Source: Oxalobacter formigenes (lineage in GTDB: Bacteria; Pseudomonadota; Gammaproteobacteria; Burkholderiales; Burkholderiaceae_D). Taken from it: a stretch of 17,927 bases of DNA. The notes beneath the pieces were generated by a model. The model did no database searches and was not told the DNA's origin. It saw only the letters and a program-made list of their open reading frames with translations. The stretch covers positions 1-17,927 of the forward strand of contig JAHYZB010000009.1 of NCBI GenBank assembly GCA_019424645.1, in the 5' to 3' direction. Numbering within the stretch: position 1 is the first letter of the stretch; every line of letters begins with the position of its first letter. Positions 7,383 through 17,818 of this stretch are shown here, one piece after another. A program made the position numbers and the translations under genes.

Positions 7383-8021
7383 TCAAGTGCCTTTCAGCAG
7401 CACGACAACAGCGCCGGAACCACCATCGGCCGGTTTGGCCTGACAGAATGCGACGACATCCGAACGCTGGACCAGCCATTTGTGAACCAGTTTTTTCAAA
7501 ACCGGTTCCTGATTGACCGACCCCAAGCCTTTACCGTGAATGATACGAACACAGCGGATACCCCGGAGGGAAGCACGCCGCAAAAACTCCACCAGCATGT
7601 CACGCGCTTCATCCCGACGCAAACCGTGCAGATCGAGTTGATCACCGATGACCCAGTGACCGCGCCGCAATTTCCTGACAACGTCCGGACCGATCCCATT
7701 TTGGGCATAACTTAGAGCCTCGTCCGTTTCCAGAAGGCTTTCAATGCTGAATTCGTCTGAAAGTGACGCTTTCAGTGCCTCTTTTTCATCGGCAATTCTC
7801 TGGTGCGGAACCGGTTTTGGAGAAGAAAAGACAGGATCGATCCTGTTTTTGCTGTCTATCGGTGTAACGTCACCGATACTTTTCAGAAAAAGATCCCGAT
7901 CCGAAAGAGACTGCCGTTCAGCTCTCTTTCGTTCCTCTTCTTCTTTTTTCCGATCCTCGTTGACCTTTTTGACGACCTTTTTCAAGGTCTTGAGGTCGGT
8001 AATTTTTTTTGATGACACCAT
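7383..8021 (-). CDS. Smr-domain endonuclease, SmrB-like
   Basis: The 212-residue protein has a highly charged, probably coiled N-terminal region (10-38, rich in K, E and R), a linker, the sequence KLRRG (117-121), and a C-terminal Smr domain with DLHG (130-133), HGKG (162-165) and VAFCQAKPADGGSGAVVVLL. Smr domains are nucleases. The layout with KLRRG just before the domain resembles Escherichia coli SmrB, which cuts mRNA at collided ribosomes; assigning that role here is inference. Its ATG lies 12 bp after the trxB stop and overlaps a short AGGA, so translation is probably coupled to trxB. No MutS2 ATPase part is present, so this is a stand-alone Smr protein. Confidence 0.88.
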   Translation of the reverse strand: MVSSKKITDLKTLKKVVKKVNEDRKKEEEERKRAERQSLSDRDLFLKSIGDVTPIDSKNRIDPVFSSPKPVPHQRIADEKEALKASLSDEFSIESLLETDEALSYAQNGIGPDVVRKLRRGHWVIGDQLDLHGLRRDEARDMLVEFLRRASLRGIRCVRIIHGKGLGSVNQEPVLKKLVHKWLVQRSDVVAFCQAKPADGGSGAVVVLLKGT

Positions 8022-8033
8022 TTCCTGTCACCG

Positions 8034-9079
<1,046 letters not shown>

Positions 9080-9190
9080 TCTGTCCGCCAATTATTGCTA
9101 AGATTATAGACGAAACGGAAATACAGGATACCGATGCGGTCACAACAGTTTCAATTCAAGCGGCCGTTTCCTGATTTTTCTTCCTGCATT

Positions 9191-9218
9191 TTGGCTCTTG
9201 ATAAAATACGAATACAAT
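9191..9218 (+). promoter_or_regulatory. Candidate sigma-70 promoter for ftsK
   Basis: TTGGCT (9191-9196) and TACAAT (9213-9218) are separated by 16 bp. The predicted start near 9225 gives a leader of about 37 bases to the ATG at 9262, and leaves the alternative GTG at 9232 almost at the 5' end. Confidence 0.4.
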
Positions 9219-9261
9219 ACCTCGTATTACAGTGATTTTGCATTTCAAAATAACCGGATTC

Positions 9262-11592
9262 ATGAGCAAAAACATATCCAGCTACGACCGAAAAAAACCG
9301 GAAATCAAACCGGATACGCCCAGCCGTTCTTCCCGACTGATCAAGGAAGCGGGGTGGTTCGTCCTGATCGCCATTACCTTCTACTTCCTGCTCATCTTCT
9401 TAAGTTACGACAAGGCCGACCCCGGTTGGTCTCATGCCAGCCAGATTAACCACATATCCAATCTGGGCGGCCGTGTCGGAGCCTTTATTGCCGATATCCT
9501 CTTTTTCACATTCGGCCTGTCGGCGTGGTGGATCGTCCTCTGGTTATTGAAAGCGTCATGGACAGGGTACAAACGCATTTCCCGCCTGCTCCTGTTGCAG
9601 GAAGAACCCGAACCGTCATGGTTCCGTGACCGTATTCTCAAAAACGTCGGCTTTCTGATCCTGCTCTTTTCCAGCAGCGGTGTCGAATATCTGCGCATGT
9701 ATAACATGCATATCCAGTTACCACGTATTCCCGGCGGAGTCGTCGGTGAAATCGTCGGCAATACGGCGGAGCATTATCTGGGTTTCATGTCAGGAACCCT
9801 CTTGCTCCTTCTCCTGTGTGCCGTTGGTTTTTCCCTGTTCCTGCAAATGTCATGGCTACAACTCGTCGAGAATATCGGAGCGGGACTTGAAACCGTATTC
9901 GGCTTCTTCATGAAAGCCAAAGCCGCCCGGGAAGACCGTAAAATCGGGCAGGTCGCTTCCGTCAAACGCGAGGAAACCGTCAGTCAGGAAAAAGCCAAGG
10001 CGACCGAAGCGCCGCCTATGCACATCGAACCGCAGATTGTCGAAGTACCGAAATCCGAACGTGTCGAAAAAGAAAAACAGGTCGTTCTCTTTTCCGATAT
10101 GCACGACGGCGAACTGCCACCGCTTTCCCTGCTGGACCCTGTTGGCGCACAGCAGGAAACCGTCAGCGTGGAAACACTCGAATTCACCAGCCGCCTGATC
10201 GAAAAGAAACTCTCCGATTTCGGTGTGACTGTCCGCGTGGTCGCTGCCTATCCGGGGCCTGTCGTCACGCGTTACGAAATCGAACCTGATACAGGCGTCA
10301 AAGGAAGCACCATCGTCAATCTTGCCCGCGATCTTGCCCGTTCGCTCTCGCTGGTTTCTATCCGCGTTATCGAAACCATTCCGGGCAAAAATTACATGGC
10401 ACTGGAACTGCCGAACTCCAAACGCCAAATCGTTCGCCTGACTGAAATTTTAAGTTCCAAAGTCTATAGTGATGCCTCATCCAGATTGACAATCGCACTC
10501 GGCAAGGATATCGCCGGCAATCCGGTCGTTGCCGATCTCGCCAGAATGCCTCACCTCCTGATTGCAGGCACGACCGGTTCCGGCAAATCGGTCGGTATCA
10601 ATGCGACGATCCTGTCTCTGCTCTACAAGGCTGATCCGAGTCAGGTCAGGCTGATCCTGATCGACCCGAAAATGCTGGAGCTGTCGATCTATGAAGGCAT
10701 CCCGCACCTGCTCGCTCCGGTCGTTACCGACATGCGTCAGGCTGGGCACGCCCTGAACTGGGCCGTTGCCGAAATGGAAAAACGCTACCGGCTGATGTCA
10801 CATCTCGGCGTTCGCAATCTGGCCGGATACAACAGCCGCATTATCGAGGCTGAAAAGAAAGAAGAAAAAATCCCGAATCCTTTCTCCATTACTCCGGATT
10901 CACCGGAACCGCTGGAAAAAATGCCCCAGATCGTTATCATCATCGACGAATTCGCCGACCTGATGATGGTCGTCGGCAAGAAAGTGGAAGAACTGATCGC
11001 ACGCATCGCCCAGAAAGCCCGGGCTGCCGGCATCCATCTGATCCTTGCGACCCAGCGTCCATCCGTTGATGTCATCACCGGCCTGATCAAGGCCAATACC
11101 CCGACCCGTATGGCATTTCAGGTCAGCAGCAAAATCGATTCCCGCACCATTCTCGACCAGATGGGCGCGGAAACCCTGCTGGGGCTCGGTGACATGCTCT
11201 ACCTGCCTCCCGGAACCGGATTCCCCAACCGCGTTCATGGCGCTTTTGTTTCCGACGATGAAGTCCATCGTGTCGTCACCTTCCTGAAAGAACATGGCGA
11301 GGCCGATTATATTGAGGGTATCCTTGAAGGTGGTACGCTGGAAGATGATCCGAATGCCGCATTTGGTGAAAATGGTGGGAGTGACGATGAATCGGATGTA
11401 CTGTACGATCAGGCTGTCGCCATCGTCCTCAAAAACCGCCGCGCATCCATTTCGCTAGTACAGCGACATTTGCGAATTGGATACAACCGTGCCGCACGTC
11501 TTCTGGAACAGATGGAAAGAAGCGGCCTCGTTTCACCGATGCAAAGCAACGGCAACCGTGAAATTCTGGTACCCGCCTCAAACAACGAATAG
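9262..11592 (+). CDS. ftsK: DNA translocase FtsK
   Basis: FtsK is anchored at the division septum and pumps DNA to clear and resolve the terminus region with XerCD. From the ATG at 9262 the protein has 776 residues. The N-terminal domain has four hydrophobic segments (about 31-48, 76-96, 126-140 and 173-197). A linker of roughly 100 residues rich in K and E follows. The motor has Walker A GTTGSGKS (436-443), Walker [10 protein letters not shown] (Asp562, Glu563) and [16 protein letters not shown]-terminal winged-helix gamma domain (about 710-770: [35 protein letters not shown] in pieces) should read KOPS sites. An upstream in-frame GTG at 9232 is less likely given the promoter position. The linker is short compared with E. 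coli FtsK, as in many non-enteric bacteria. lolA follows after 69 bp with no terminator between. Confidence 0.96.
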   Translation: MSKNISSYDRKKPEIKPDTPSRSSRLIKEAGWFVLIAITFYFLLIFLSYDKADPGWSHASQINHISNLGGRVGAFIADILFFTFGLSAWWIVLWLLKASWTGYKRISRLLLLQEEPEPSWFRDRILKNVGFLILLFSSSGVEYLRMYNMHIQLPRIPGGVVGEIVGNTAEHYLGFMSGTLLLLLLCAVGFSLFLQMSWLQLVENIGAGLETVFGFFMKAKAAREDRKIGQVASVKREETVSQEKAKATEAPPMHIEPQIVEVPKSERVEKEKQVVLFSDMHDGELPPLSLLDPVGAQQETVSVETLEFTSRLIEKKLSDFGVTVRVVAAYPGPVVTRYEIEPDTGVKGSTIVNLARDLARSLSLVSIRVIETIPGKNYMALELPNSKRQIVRLTEILSSKVYSDASSRLTIALGKDIAGNPVVADLARMPHLLIAGTTGSGKSVGINATILSLLYKADPSQVRLILIDPKMLELSIYEGIPHLLAPVVTDMRQAGHALNWAVAEMEKRYRLMSHLGVRNLAGYNSRIIEAEKKEEKIPNPFSITPDSPEPLEKMPQIVIIIDEFADLMMVVGKKVEELIARIAQKARAAGIHLILATQRPSVDVITGLIKANTPTRMAFQVSSKIDSRTILDQMGAETLLGLGDMLYLPPGTGFPNRVHGAFVSDDEVHRVVTFLKEHGEADYIEGILEGGTLEDDPNAAFGENGGSDDESDVLYDQAVAIVLKNRRASISLVQRHLRIGYNRAARLLEQMERSGLVSPMQSNGNREILVPASNNE

Positions 11593-11661
11593 ATATAAAC
11601 GAAACTGGATCGGATCTTTCCGGTCAAAAACACATTCATTTTCTTGAACAGACAAAACATC

Positions 11662-12291
11662 ATGCGACCATTTTTCTCAAAAGCCATTGCTATGGCTTTA
11701 TTCGTTCTCATCCCTGCATTTGCCGGTGCAACAGCACTGGACCAGCTGAAAAGCTTTTCCACGAACGCCCGTTCCGCCAAAGGCGAATTCAGTCAGGGAC
11801 AGGTCAAGGGCGGCGACAAGGGCCGGATTACCAATATGGCATACGGCACGTTCATCTTTTCCCGTCCGGGCAAATTCATCTGGGCCTACAAAAAACCGTA
11901 TGAACAGGTACTTCAGGCCGATGGCGTCAACCTGTACATTTACGACAAGGACTTAAATCAGGTCACTGTCAAAAAACTGGGCAACGCCCTCGGTTCCAGC
12001 CCGGCTGCCATCCTCTTCGGCAGCAACGATCTGGAAAAAAGCTTCAAGCTGAGAAACGCCGGATCACATGCCGGTTATGAATGGGTCGAAGCCATTCCGA
12101 AAACAAAGGACACGCCATTTGAAAAAATCAATATCGGCATGAAAAACGGCATGCCGGAAGCGATGGAGCTTTATGATTCACTCGGACAGCTCTCACTCAT
12201 CAAATTCACGAAATTCACCAAAAACCCGCCTGTCTCGGCCAGTACATTCAGATTCGTTACGCCAAAAGGGGCGGATGTTTTCAGAAACTGA
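11662..12291 (+). CDS. lolA: Outer-membrane lipoprotein carrier protein LolA
   Basis: LolA ferries lipoproteins through the periplasm from the LolCDE complex to LolB. The 209-residue precursor begins MRPFFSKAIAMALFVLIPAFAGATA, shown here across the signal peptide with likely cleavage after the AFAGA region, leaving mature protein starting near ALDQL. Family features are LDQLKSFSTNARSAKGEFSQ, the RPGKFIWAYKKPYEQVLQADG block (in pieces around 72-93), and the late FRFVTPKGADVF. I start at ATG 11662; a TTG at 11644 would add six residues ahead of the signal peptide. It is probably co-transcribed with ftsK, a linkage seen in related bacteria, and is closed by the terminator at 12310-12340. Confidence 0.94.
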   Translation: MRPFFSKAIAMALFVLIPAFAGATALDQLKSFSTNARSAKGEFSQGQVKGGDKGRITNMAYGTFIFSRPGKFIWAYKKPYEQVLQADGVNLYIYDKDLNQVTVKKLGNALGSSPAAILFGSNDLEKSFKLRNAGSHAGYEWVEAIPKTKDTPFEKINIGMKNGMPEAMELYDSLGQLSLIKFTKFTKNPPVSASTFRFVTPKGADVFRN

Positions 12292-12309
12292 GTCCATAGC
12301 GTGGATAAC

Positions 12310-12340
12310 AAAAAAGCCAACTGTGATGTTGGCTTTTTTT
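12310..12340. terminator. Bidirectional terminator between lolA and ispF
   Basis: Arms 12310-12321 and 12328-12339 pair perfectly over 12 bp (core GCCAAC/GTTGGC) with a 6-base loop TGTGAT. An A-run sits on the left and a run of seven Ts on the right. It lies 18 bp after the lolA stop and 14 bp after the convergent ispF stop, so it can serve both. Confidence 0.9.
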
Positions 12341-12353
12341 ACAGAAATACCGT

Positions 12354-12845
12354 TTATTGCTTCCTGACCAGCAAAACAACCGCCTCGGCGGCAATCCCTT
12401 CTTCGCGCCCCAGATAACCGAGCCTTTCATTCGTCTTGGCCTTGACGCTGACCTGTGAAACGGCCACATCCAGATCGCTGGCGATATTCGTTGCCATGGA
12501 CGCGATATGCGGCGCCATTTTCGGTGCCTGCGCGATGATCGTGGAATCAACGTTCCCGACAATATAACCATGCGTTTTGACCAGCTTCATCGCTTCCCTG
12601 AGCAACACACGGGAATCGGCTCCCCTGTAACGCTCGTCCGTATCCGGAAAATGCTTGCCGATATCGCCCAGCGCCAGCGCGCCCAGCAAGGCATCGGTAA
12701 TGGCATGAAGCAGGACATCCGCGTCGGAATGCCCCTTCAGGCCTTTGGCATGCTGAATGTCCACCCCACCGATAATCATCTTGCGACCTTCGACCAATGC
12801 ATGACAGTCATAACCCTGTCCGATCCTGAAAGCTAAATGGCTCAT
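12354..12845 (-). CDS. ispF: 2-C-methyl-D-erythritol 2,4-cyclodiphosphate synthase
   Basis: IspF cyclises CDP-methylerythritol 2-phosphate to MEcPP with release of CMP, in the non-mevalonate isoprenoid pathway. The 163-residue protein is full length. The metal ligands are Asp13 and His15 (GQGYDCH) and His47 ([10 protein letters not shown]). [20 protein letters not shown] and the C-terminal [20 protein letters not shown] are also typical. The ATG follows a purine-rich run but no classic ribosome-binding site. It lies 29 bp after ispD on the same strand, and the two genes encode closely spaced steps of the pathway. Confidence 0.97.
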   Translation of the reverse strand: MSHLAFRIGQGYDCHALVEGRKMIIGGVDIQHAKGLKGHSDADVLLHAITDALLGALALGDIGKHFPDTDERYRGADSRVLLREAMKLVKTHGYIVGNVDSTIIAQAPKMAPHIASMATNIASDLDVAVSQVSVKAKTNERLGYLGREEGIAAEAVVLLVRKQ

Positions 12846-12874
12846 TTTTTCTTCTTTTATCTGATGTTTTCGTA

Positions 12875-13612
12875 TTAAAACAGCTTTTTCTGAATGCCAG
12901 TATCGACCGACATGAACAGTTCAATCAAAGACAAGTCGTCCGGCCGGGTGATTTTGGAATTGCACAAATGTCCCTCGACCAGTTTCGGTACTTTCCCCGT
13001 CGCTTCGATGGCGCTCGCCTCATCGGTCACTTCCAGCTGTTTTTCCAGTGCATCCGTCAAAACGGCATAGGGAAACATCTGCGGTGTCTGCGCCAGCCAC
13101 AGCCCTTCCCGTGAAACGGTCTGAACGCCTTCTTCATTCTGTTTTTTGACCGTATCGACCACCGGCAAAGCCAGCAAACCGCCAATATCGTCCGGTTCAA
13201 TGGCTCCAATCAGTTTGTGAACCAGATCAGGCGTCAAACCAGGGCGCGCGGCATCGTGGACCAGAATCCAGTCCTTCGGGGCGCATTCCAGAAAAAGCGC
13301 CGTCAGACCGTTCAGAACGGAATCACGGCGGGTCTCCCCTCCACAGCGAAGGAAACGGACACGACCGGCATCCCATTTCGGAGATGAAGCGATAAAATCA
13401 TCTGCCCATTCATCGTCAGGGCTGACGACGACAAACACACTTTCAATCCCGTCACAGGCAAGAAACGCTTCTATCGTGTGCTGCAACACCGGTTTCCCCG
13501 AAAGGAACAGATATTGTTTCGGACAATCCGCGCCCATACGGCTTCCGACACCCGCGGCGGGAATCAGTGCAAAATAACGTGCAGCAATTTCATTGGCATT
13601 TGTCAAAGCCAT
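12875..13612 (-). CDS. ispD: 2-C-methyl-D-erythritol 4-phosphate cytidylyltransferase
   Basis: IspD joins MEP to CTP to give CDP-methylerythritol. The 245-residue protein has the nucleotide-binding [10 protein letters not shown] (18-27) and PKQY with Lys32, then [13 protein letters not shown] (91-103), VHDAARP (118-124), QTPQMF, and VTDEASAIE near the C-terminus. I prefer the ATG at 13612, which has GAGATGG 9 bp upstream; an ATG at 13621 would add MNL but has its ribosome-binding site almost touching it. ispD and ispF are separate genes here, not fused as in some Alphaproteobacteria and Campylobacterota. The gene diverges from mfd. Confidence 0.96.
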   Translation of the reverse strand: MALTNANEIAARYFALIPAAGVGSRMGADCPKQYLFLSGKPVLQHTIEAFLACDGIESVFVVVSPDDEWADDFIASSPKWDAGRVRFLRCGGETRRDSVLNGLTALFLECAPKDWILVHDAARPGLTPDLVHKLIGAIEPDDIGGLLALPVVDTVKKQNEEGVQTVSREGLWLAQTPQMFPYAVLTDALEKQLEVTDEASAIEATGKVPKLVEGHLCNSKITRPDDLSLIELFMSVDTGIQKKLF

Positions 13613-13643
13613 AAGATTCATCCATCTCGTGAAGCAAAAATGA

Positions 13644-13674
13644 AGCGGCGCAAAAAGCCGCTATCGTTTATAAT
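13644..13674 (+). promoter_or_regulatory. Candidate -10 and adjacent hairpin in the ispD-mfd gap
   Basis: A perfect TATAAT at 13669-13674 on the plus strand could be the mfd -10, giving a start near 13681 and a leader of about 60 bases. No -35 is visible at 16-18 bp. Instead the expected -35 area is filled by a small hairpin, AGCGGC (13644-13649) with GCCGCT (13657-13662). Confidence 0.35.
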
Positions 13675-13739
13675 CCCAGACTTGATTGTAATCTGAAACA
13701 GGACAATTGGCTTTCCCCTGAAGTCGTCTTTTTGCGTCA

Positions 13740-16700
13740 ATGCCTTTCGATCTCAAGAAATTTCTTCCCCGTCCCGGACAACGTTTCGCGATGCCAGCCC
13801 TTCACGGCTCGGCAGATGCCCTCGTGCTCGCCAAAGCCGCACAGGATCTGAAATCGCGCCAGCAAATGCTGGTCGCCATCGTCGCCAACGCCTCCGATGC
13901 GCGACGCCTGCTGGAAGAAATTCCCTGGTTTTCAGGCGAAACGGAAGACCCCCTGCGCTGCCACTTGCTGCCCGACTGGGAAACCCTGCCATACGACTCG
14001 TTTTCCCCGCATCAGGATCTGGTATCCCAACGTCTGGCAACACTCTACGAAGTGTCCAACGGGCGTTGTGACGTCTTGCTGGTTCCTGCCTCGACCGCTC
14101 TCTTGCGCATTGCACCGCCCGCTTTTCTCGCGGCACACACCTTTTATTTCAAACAGGGTGAAACGCTCGATGAAGAAAAACTGAAGTCCCAACTGACGAT
14201 TGCCGGATACAACCACGTATCGCAAGTCATGTCGCCCGGTGAATATTCCGTCCGTGGCGGCCTGATCGACCTGTTCCCGATGGGATCGAAACTGCCTTAC
14301 CGGCTCGACCTGTTCGGCGACACTATCGAAACCATCCGCACCTTCGATCCGGACAACCAGCGTTCGCTCTATCCGGTAAAGGAAATCCGGATGCTGCCCG
14401 GTCATGAATTCCCGATGGACGAGAATTCCCGCGCCTTTTTCAGAAGTCGCTGGCGCGAAGTCTTCGAGGGAGATCCGACCCTGTCCGTCATCTATCGCGA
14501 TATTGCCAGCGGGATTGCCTCCGCCGGTATCGAATACTATCTGCCGCTTTTCTTCGAAGAAACGACGACCCTGTTCCGCTACCTGCCTGAAAACGCCATC
14601 TTTGCCATGATCGGCAATGTTAATGAGGCATTCCAGCGTTTCTGGGCGGATACGCAGTCACGCTACAATTTCCTGAAATCCGACCGCGAACGACCACTTC
14701 TGGCTCCGGAAAAACTGTTTCTGACCAGTGAAGATTTCTTCATTCTGGCGCAGCCATTCGCCCGCTGGGTCATCCAGACGGACGACGCTCCGTCCGAATT
14801 GTCCGCCCCGATTCCCGATGTATCCGTCAACCGGCGTGCTGACGATCCGCTCGCGAACCTGCGAGCCTGGATCAAACGTGCTGACAAACGGGTGATGATC
14901 TGTGCCGAGTCACCCGGACGTCGGGAAACGATGCAACAGTTTTTCAACGAATACGATTTCAAGGTCACTCCCTGCACCGGTTTTGCGGACTTTGCCACTG
15001 GCAGGGAACAAGTAATGTTCGGCATTTCGCCGGTCCAGAAAGGTTTTGCGCTGGGTTACATTTTCGGCGATCTGGCTTTCATTACTGAAACCGAACTTTA
15101 CGCCAACTCGGGCCGCCGTGCCGGACGCAAGCGTACCGAAGCCGTTGCCCATATCGAATCCATCGTCCGCGATCTTTCCGAACTGAAAATCGGCGATCCG
15201 GTCGTACATGCCAATCACGGCATCGGCCGCTATCGCGGTTTGATTACGATAGATCTGGGCGAAGGTGAAACCGAGTTTCTGCATCTGCAATACGCAAAAG
15301 ATACCAAGCTCTACGTCCCTGTTTCCCAGCTTCACGTCATTTCACGTTATGCCGGAACTTCGGCAGATGACGCTCCACTGCATACCCTTGGATCAGGCCA
15401 GTGGGAAAAAGCCAAGCAGAAAGCTGCCCAGCAGATTCATGATACAGCCGCCGAGCTGCTGGATTTGTACGCCCGACGTTCCATGCGCAAGGGATTCCCT
15501 TTCCCGCTGACGAAAAACGATTACGAAGCTTTCGCCGACAGTTTCGGTTTCGAGGAAACGCCCGATCAGGCTGCCGCCATTGCTTCCGTCATGGAAGACA
15601 TGACCTCCGACAAACCAATGGACCGGCTGATTTGCGGTGACGTCGGCTTCGGCAAAACGGAAGTCGCCTTGCGGGCGGCCTTTATCGCCGTCATGGGGGG
15701 CAAACAGGTTGCCCTGCTGGCGCCGACAACCCTGCTGGCCGAACAGCATGCACAGACCTTCCGCGACCGGTTTGCAGACTGGCCTGTCCGTATATCGGAA
15801 CTGTCCCGCTTCCGTACCCAGAAACAGGTCAACCAGACCATCAAGGGCATGGAAGATGGCACCGTCGATATCGTTATCGGCACACACAAGCTTTTGTCCA
15901 AGGACGTTTCCTTCAACCGGCTTGGCCTGATCATCATCGACGAGGAACACCGTTTCGGCGTTCGTCAGAAAGAAGCATTAAAAGCCATCCGCGCCGAAGT
16001 CGATGTTCTGACTCTGACGGCAACACCGATTCCGAGAACGCTCGGCATGGCACTGGACGGCCTGCGCAGTTTTTCCATCATCGCGACCGCCCCGCAAAAA
16101 CGGCTGGCGATCAAGACTTTCGTACGTTCCGAAAACGACTCCGTCATTCGGGAAGCCTGTATGCGTGAACTCAAACGCGGCGGTCAGGTTTATTTCCTGC
16201 ATAACGAAGTTGAAACGATCGAAAACCGACGCATCATGCTGGAAAGCCTCTTGCCGGAAGCGCGTATCGGCGTCGCTCACGGCCAGATGCATGAACGCGA
16301 ACTCGAAAAAGTCATGCGTGATTTCGTCTCTCACCGCTATAACATCCTGCTGTGCACCACGATTATCGAAACCGGCATTGACGTGCCTAACGCCAATACG
16401 ATGGTCATGCATCGTGCCGACAAGTTCGGACTCGCCCAGTTGCACCAGTTACGTGGCCGTATCGGACGCTCGCACCATCAGGCTTACGCTTACCTGCTGG
16501 TCAACGACACGCAAACCCTGTCCAAACAGGCACAGCGGCGTCTCGAAGCCATCCGCCAGATGGAAGAACTGGGCAGCGGTTTCTTCCTTGCCATGCACGA
16601 TCTGGAAATCCGTGGGGCAGGTGAAGTATTGGGAGAAGAACAATCGGGTGAAATGGTCGAAATCGGTTTCCAGATGTATTCCGACATGTTGAAAGAAGCT

Positions 16701-17198
16701 GTTCGTGCCATGAAAAAAGGAGAAGAACCCGATTACGACGCGCCTTTCACCACGACGACGGAAATCAATCTGCATACGCCAGCCCTGCTTCCGGGCGATT
16801 ATTGCCCGGGCGTCAATGAACGGCTTTCCCTTTACAAACGCTTCGCCAACTGCGAAACGCAGGAAGAGGTCAATGACTTGCAGGAAGAATTGATCGACCG
16901 GTTTGGCAAACTTCCCGAACCGGCTCAGGCACTGGTCGAAACTCACCGTTTGCGCATTCAGGCCAAAACCGTCGGCATCATCAAGATCGATGCGCATACG
17001 GAGGCGGCGGTCATGCAATTCATGCCCAATCCGCCTATCGACGCCATCCGGATTATCGAAATGATCCAGAAAAACAAACATATCCGTTTGAACGGCCCTG
17101 AAAAGCTCAAAATCACCGCGAAAATGCCGAATCTGGATGCCCGGGTCGCCCAGATCAAGTCAACCATCCGGTCGTTGACGGCTCCTGCGAAAAAATAA
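13740..17198 (+). CDS. mfd: Transcription-repair coupling factor Mfd
   Basis: Mfd is an ATP-driven translocase that pushes stalled RNA polymerase off damaged DNA and recruits UvrA. The 1152-residue protein is full length. The N-terminal UvrB-like part (about 1-340) has LLPDWETLPYDSFSPH and SPGEYSVRGGLIDLFP. The RNA-polymerase-interacting domain follows (about 481-550: LKIGDPVVHANHGIGRY and KLYVPVSQLHVISRY). The RecG-like motor has Walker A GDVGFGKT (633-640), DEEH (734-737), TATPIPRTL, and TGIDVPNANT with QLRGRIGRS (about 878-910). The C-terminal TRCF domain covers the last ~150 residues. The ATG lacks an obvious ribosome-binding site, but the N-terminal length is normal. No terminator follows before the convergent small gene. 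Confidence 0.97.
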   Translation: MPFDLKKFLPRPGQRFAMPALHGSADALVLAKAAQDLKSRQQMLVAIVANASDARRLLEEIPWFSGETEDPLRCHLLPDWETLPYDSFSPHQDLVSQRLATLYEVSNGRCDVLLVPASTALLRIAPPAFLAAHTFYFKQGETLDEEKLKSQLTIAGYNHVSQVMSPGEYSVRGGLIDLFPMGSKLPYRLDLFGDTIETIRTFDPDNQRSLYPVKEIRMLPGHEFPMDENSRAFFRSRWREVFEGDPTLSVIYRDIASGIASAGIEYYLPLFFEETTTLFRYLPENAIFAMIGNVNEAFQRFWADTQSRYNFLKSDRERPLLAPEKLFLTSEDFFILAQPFARWVIQTDDAPSELSAPIPDVSVNRRADDPLANLRAWIKRADKRVMICAESPGRRETMQQFFNEYDFKVTPCTGFADFATGREQVMFGISPVQKGFALGYIFGDLAFITETELYANSGRRAGRKRTEAVAHIESIVRDLSELKIGDPVVHANHGIGRYRGLITIDLGEGETEFLHLQYAKDTKLYVPVSQLHVISRYAGTSADDAPLHTLGSGQWEKAKQKAAQQIHDTAAELLDLYARRSMRKGFPFPLTKNDYEAFADSFGFEETPDQAAAIASVMEDMTSDKPMDRLICGDVGFGKTEVALRAAFIAVMGGKQVALLAPTTLLAEQHAQTFRDRFADWPVRISELSRFRTQKQVNQTIKGMEDGTVDIVIGTHKLLSKDVSFNRLGLIIIDEEHRFGVRQKEALKAIRAEVDVLTLTATPIPRTLGMALDGLRSFSIIATAPQKRLAIKTFVRSENDSVIREACMRELKRGGQVYFLHNEVETIENRRIMLESLLPEARIGVAHGQMHERELEKVMRDFVSHRYNILLCTTIIETGIDVPNANTMVMHRADKFGLAQLHQLRGRIGRSHHQAYAYLLVNDTQTLSKQAQRRLEAIRQMEELGSGFFLAMHDLEIRGAGEVLGEEQSGEMVEIGFQMYSDMLKEAVRAMKKGEEPDYDAPFTTTTEINLHTPALLPGDYCPGVNERLSLYKRFANCETQEEVNDLQEELIDRFGKLPEPAQALVETHRLRIQAKTVGIIKIDAHTEAAVMQFMPNPPIDAIRIIEMIQKNKHIRLNGPEKLKITAKMPNLDARVAQIKSTIRSLTAPAKK

Positions 17199-17201
17199 AC
17201 T

Positions 17202-17441
17202 TTATTTTTCGTCCGGCTGGCCGTAAACAACCTTTTCGTTCAGAATTTTGTGAGCCAGTGCACGTGCCTCGTCCATGGCATCGTCCACATTATCGCTTTC
17301 AATGGATGCACAGAATCTTTCGATTTCTTCCTCACCATGTTTGCGGATCAGGACCATTCCACGAAAACGCCGGTTATCCGTATCGAGTACGGCCATCCGT
17401 GCAATGTAATTCCCTTTTCTGTATTCCATTTTGCTGATCAT
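17202..17441 (-). CDS. Small hypothetical protein
   Basis: I do not recognise this protein. From the ATG at 17441 it has 79 residues: an N-terminal stretch likely to form beta strands (YRKGNYIARMAVLD, then FRGMVLIRK) and a C-terminal acidic helix (VDDAMDEARALAHKILNE). It has no signal peptide, membrane segment or metal motif. The 17441 start has GGGGAG 6 bp upstream, a strong ribosome-binding site; ATGs at 17474 and 17468 would add up to 11 residues but lack one. Its stop is only 3 bp from the convergent mfd stop. Domain-like composition and a good ribosome-binding site argue that it is a real gene. Confidence 0.65.
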   Translation of the reverse strand: MISKMEYRKGNYIARMAVLDTDNRRFRGMVLIRKHGEEEIERFCASIESDNVDDAMDEARALAHKILNEKVVYGQPDEK

Positions 17442-17818
17442 TCCATTCTCCCCGGATTGGTTTGCCATAACCATTCTTGTTGTTAACGTCGTTTAAATTC
17501 ATTCATTTGAAAATTATCTTCCATTATCTTTTATTCAAACAAAATTTCTGGCTATCATCCGCACAAATATCAAGCCTTCCTTGAAAATTTGGCTCTTCCA
17601 TCAAAAATCCGGAACTTGAAAGCATCCTGTCAATCTGAGTTTAGTCATTAAAAACACAAAAGTTTGGAAAAAACAGGAATTACGACGACAACGGTCACGT
17701 CCTTTTTCAGGCATGACCGTCCTGATTCCAATACTGAAGCGACAAACGCGGTACTTGGGCTCCTGCAAGATCCTGAAGTGCCTACTTGAAAAACTGATAC
17801 TGATTGTGAGGGAATATC
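17442..17818. other. 377-bp intergenic region with two outward promoters
   Basis: No convincing gene is seen here. On the minus side TTGTTT (17542-17537) and GATAAT (17518-17513), 18 bp apart, could drive the small gene at 17441. On the plus side a sigma-E-like promoter lies at 17611-17638. Downstream of it an imperfect hairpin (ACGGTCA 17691-17697 with TGACCGT 17714-17720, 16-base loop) falls inside the presumed leader of the gene at 17819. No T-run follows that hairpin, so it is not an intrinsic terminator. Confidence 0.5.
17611..17638 (+). promoter_or_regulatory. Sigma-E (RpoE)-type promoter
   Basis: GGAACTT (17611-17617) and TCTGA (17634-17638) are separated by exactly 16 bp. This matches the E. 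coli RpoE promoter pattern, in which GAACTT, a 16-bp spacer and TCTGA occur in the rpoH P3 promoter. Transcription would begin near 17644 and run about 175 bases before the ATG at 17819. It suggests envelope-stress control of the downstream gene or of an RNA from the leader. Confidence 0.55.

Noticed and set aside
16449..17081. Minus-strand open frame of 210 codons opposite mfd
   Set aside because: It is antisense to the conserved mfd C-terminal region and phenylalanine-rich in the way typical of reverse-strand shadows.
17442..17818. Riboswitch in the long leader
   Set aside because: I see one simple hairpin but no recognisable conserved aptamer core or expression-platform terminator.
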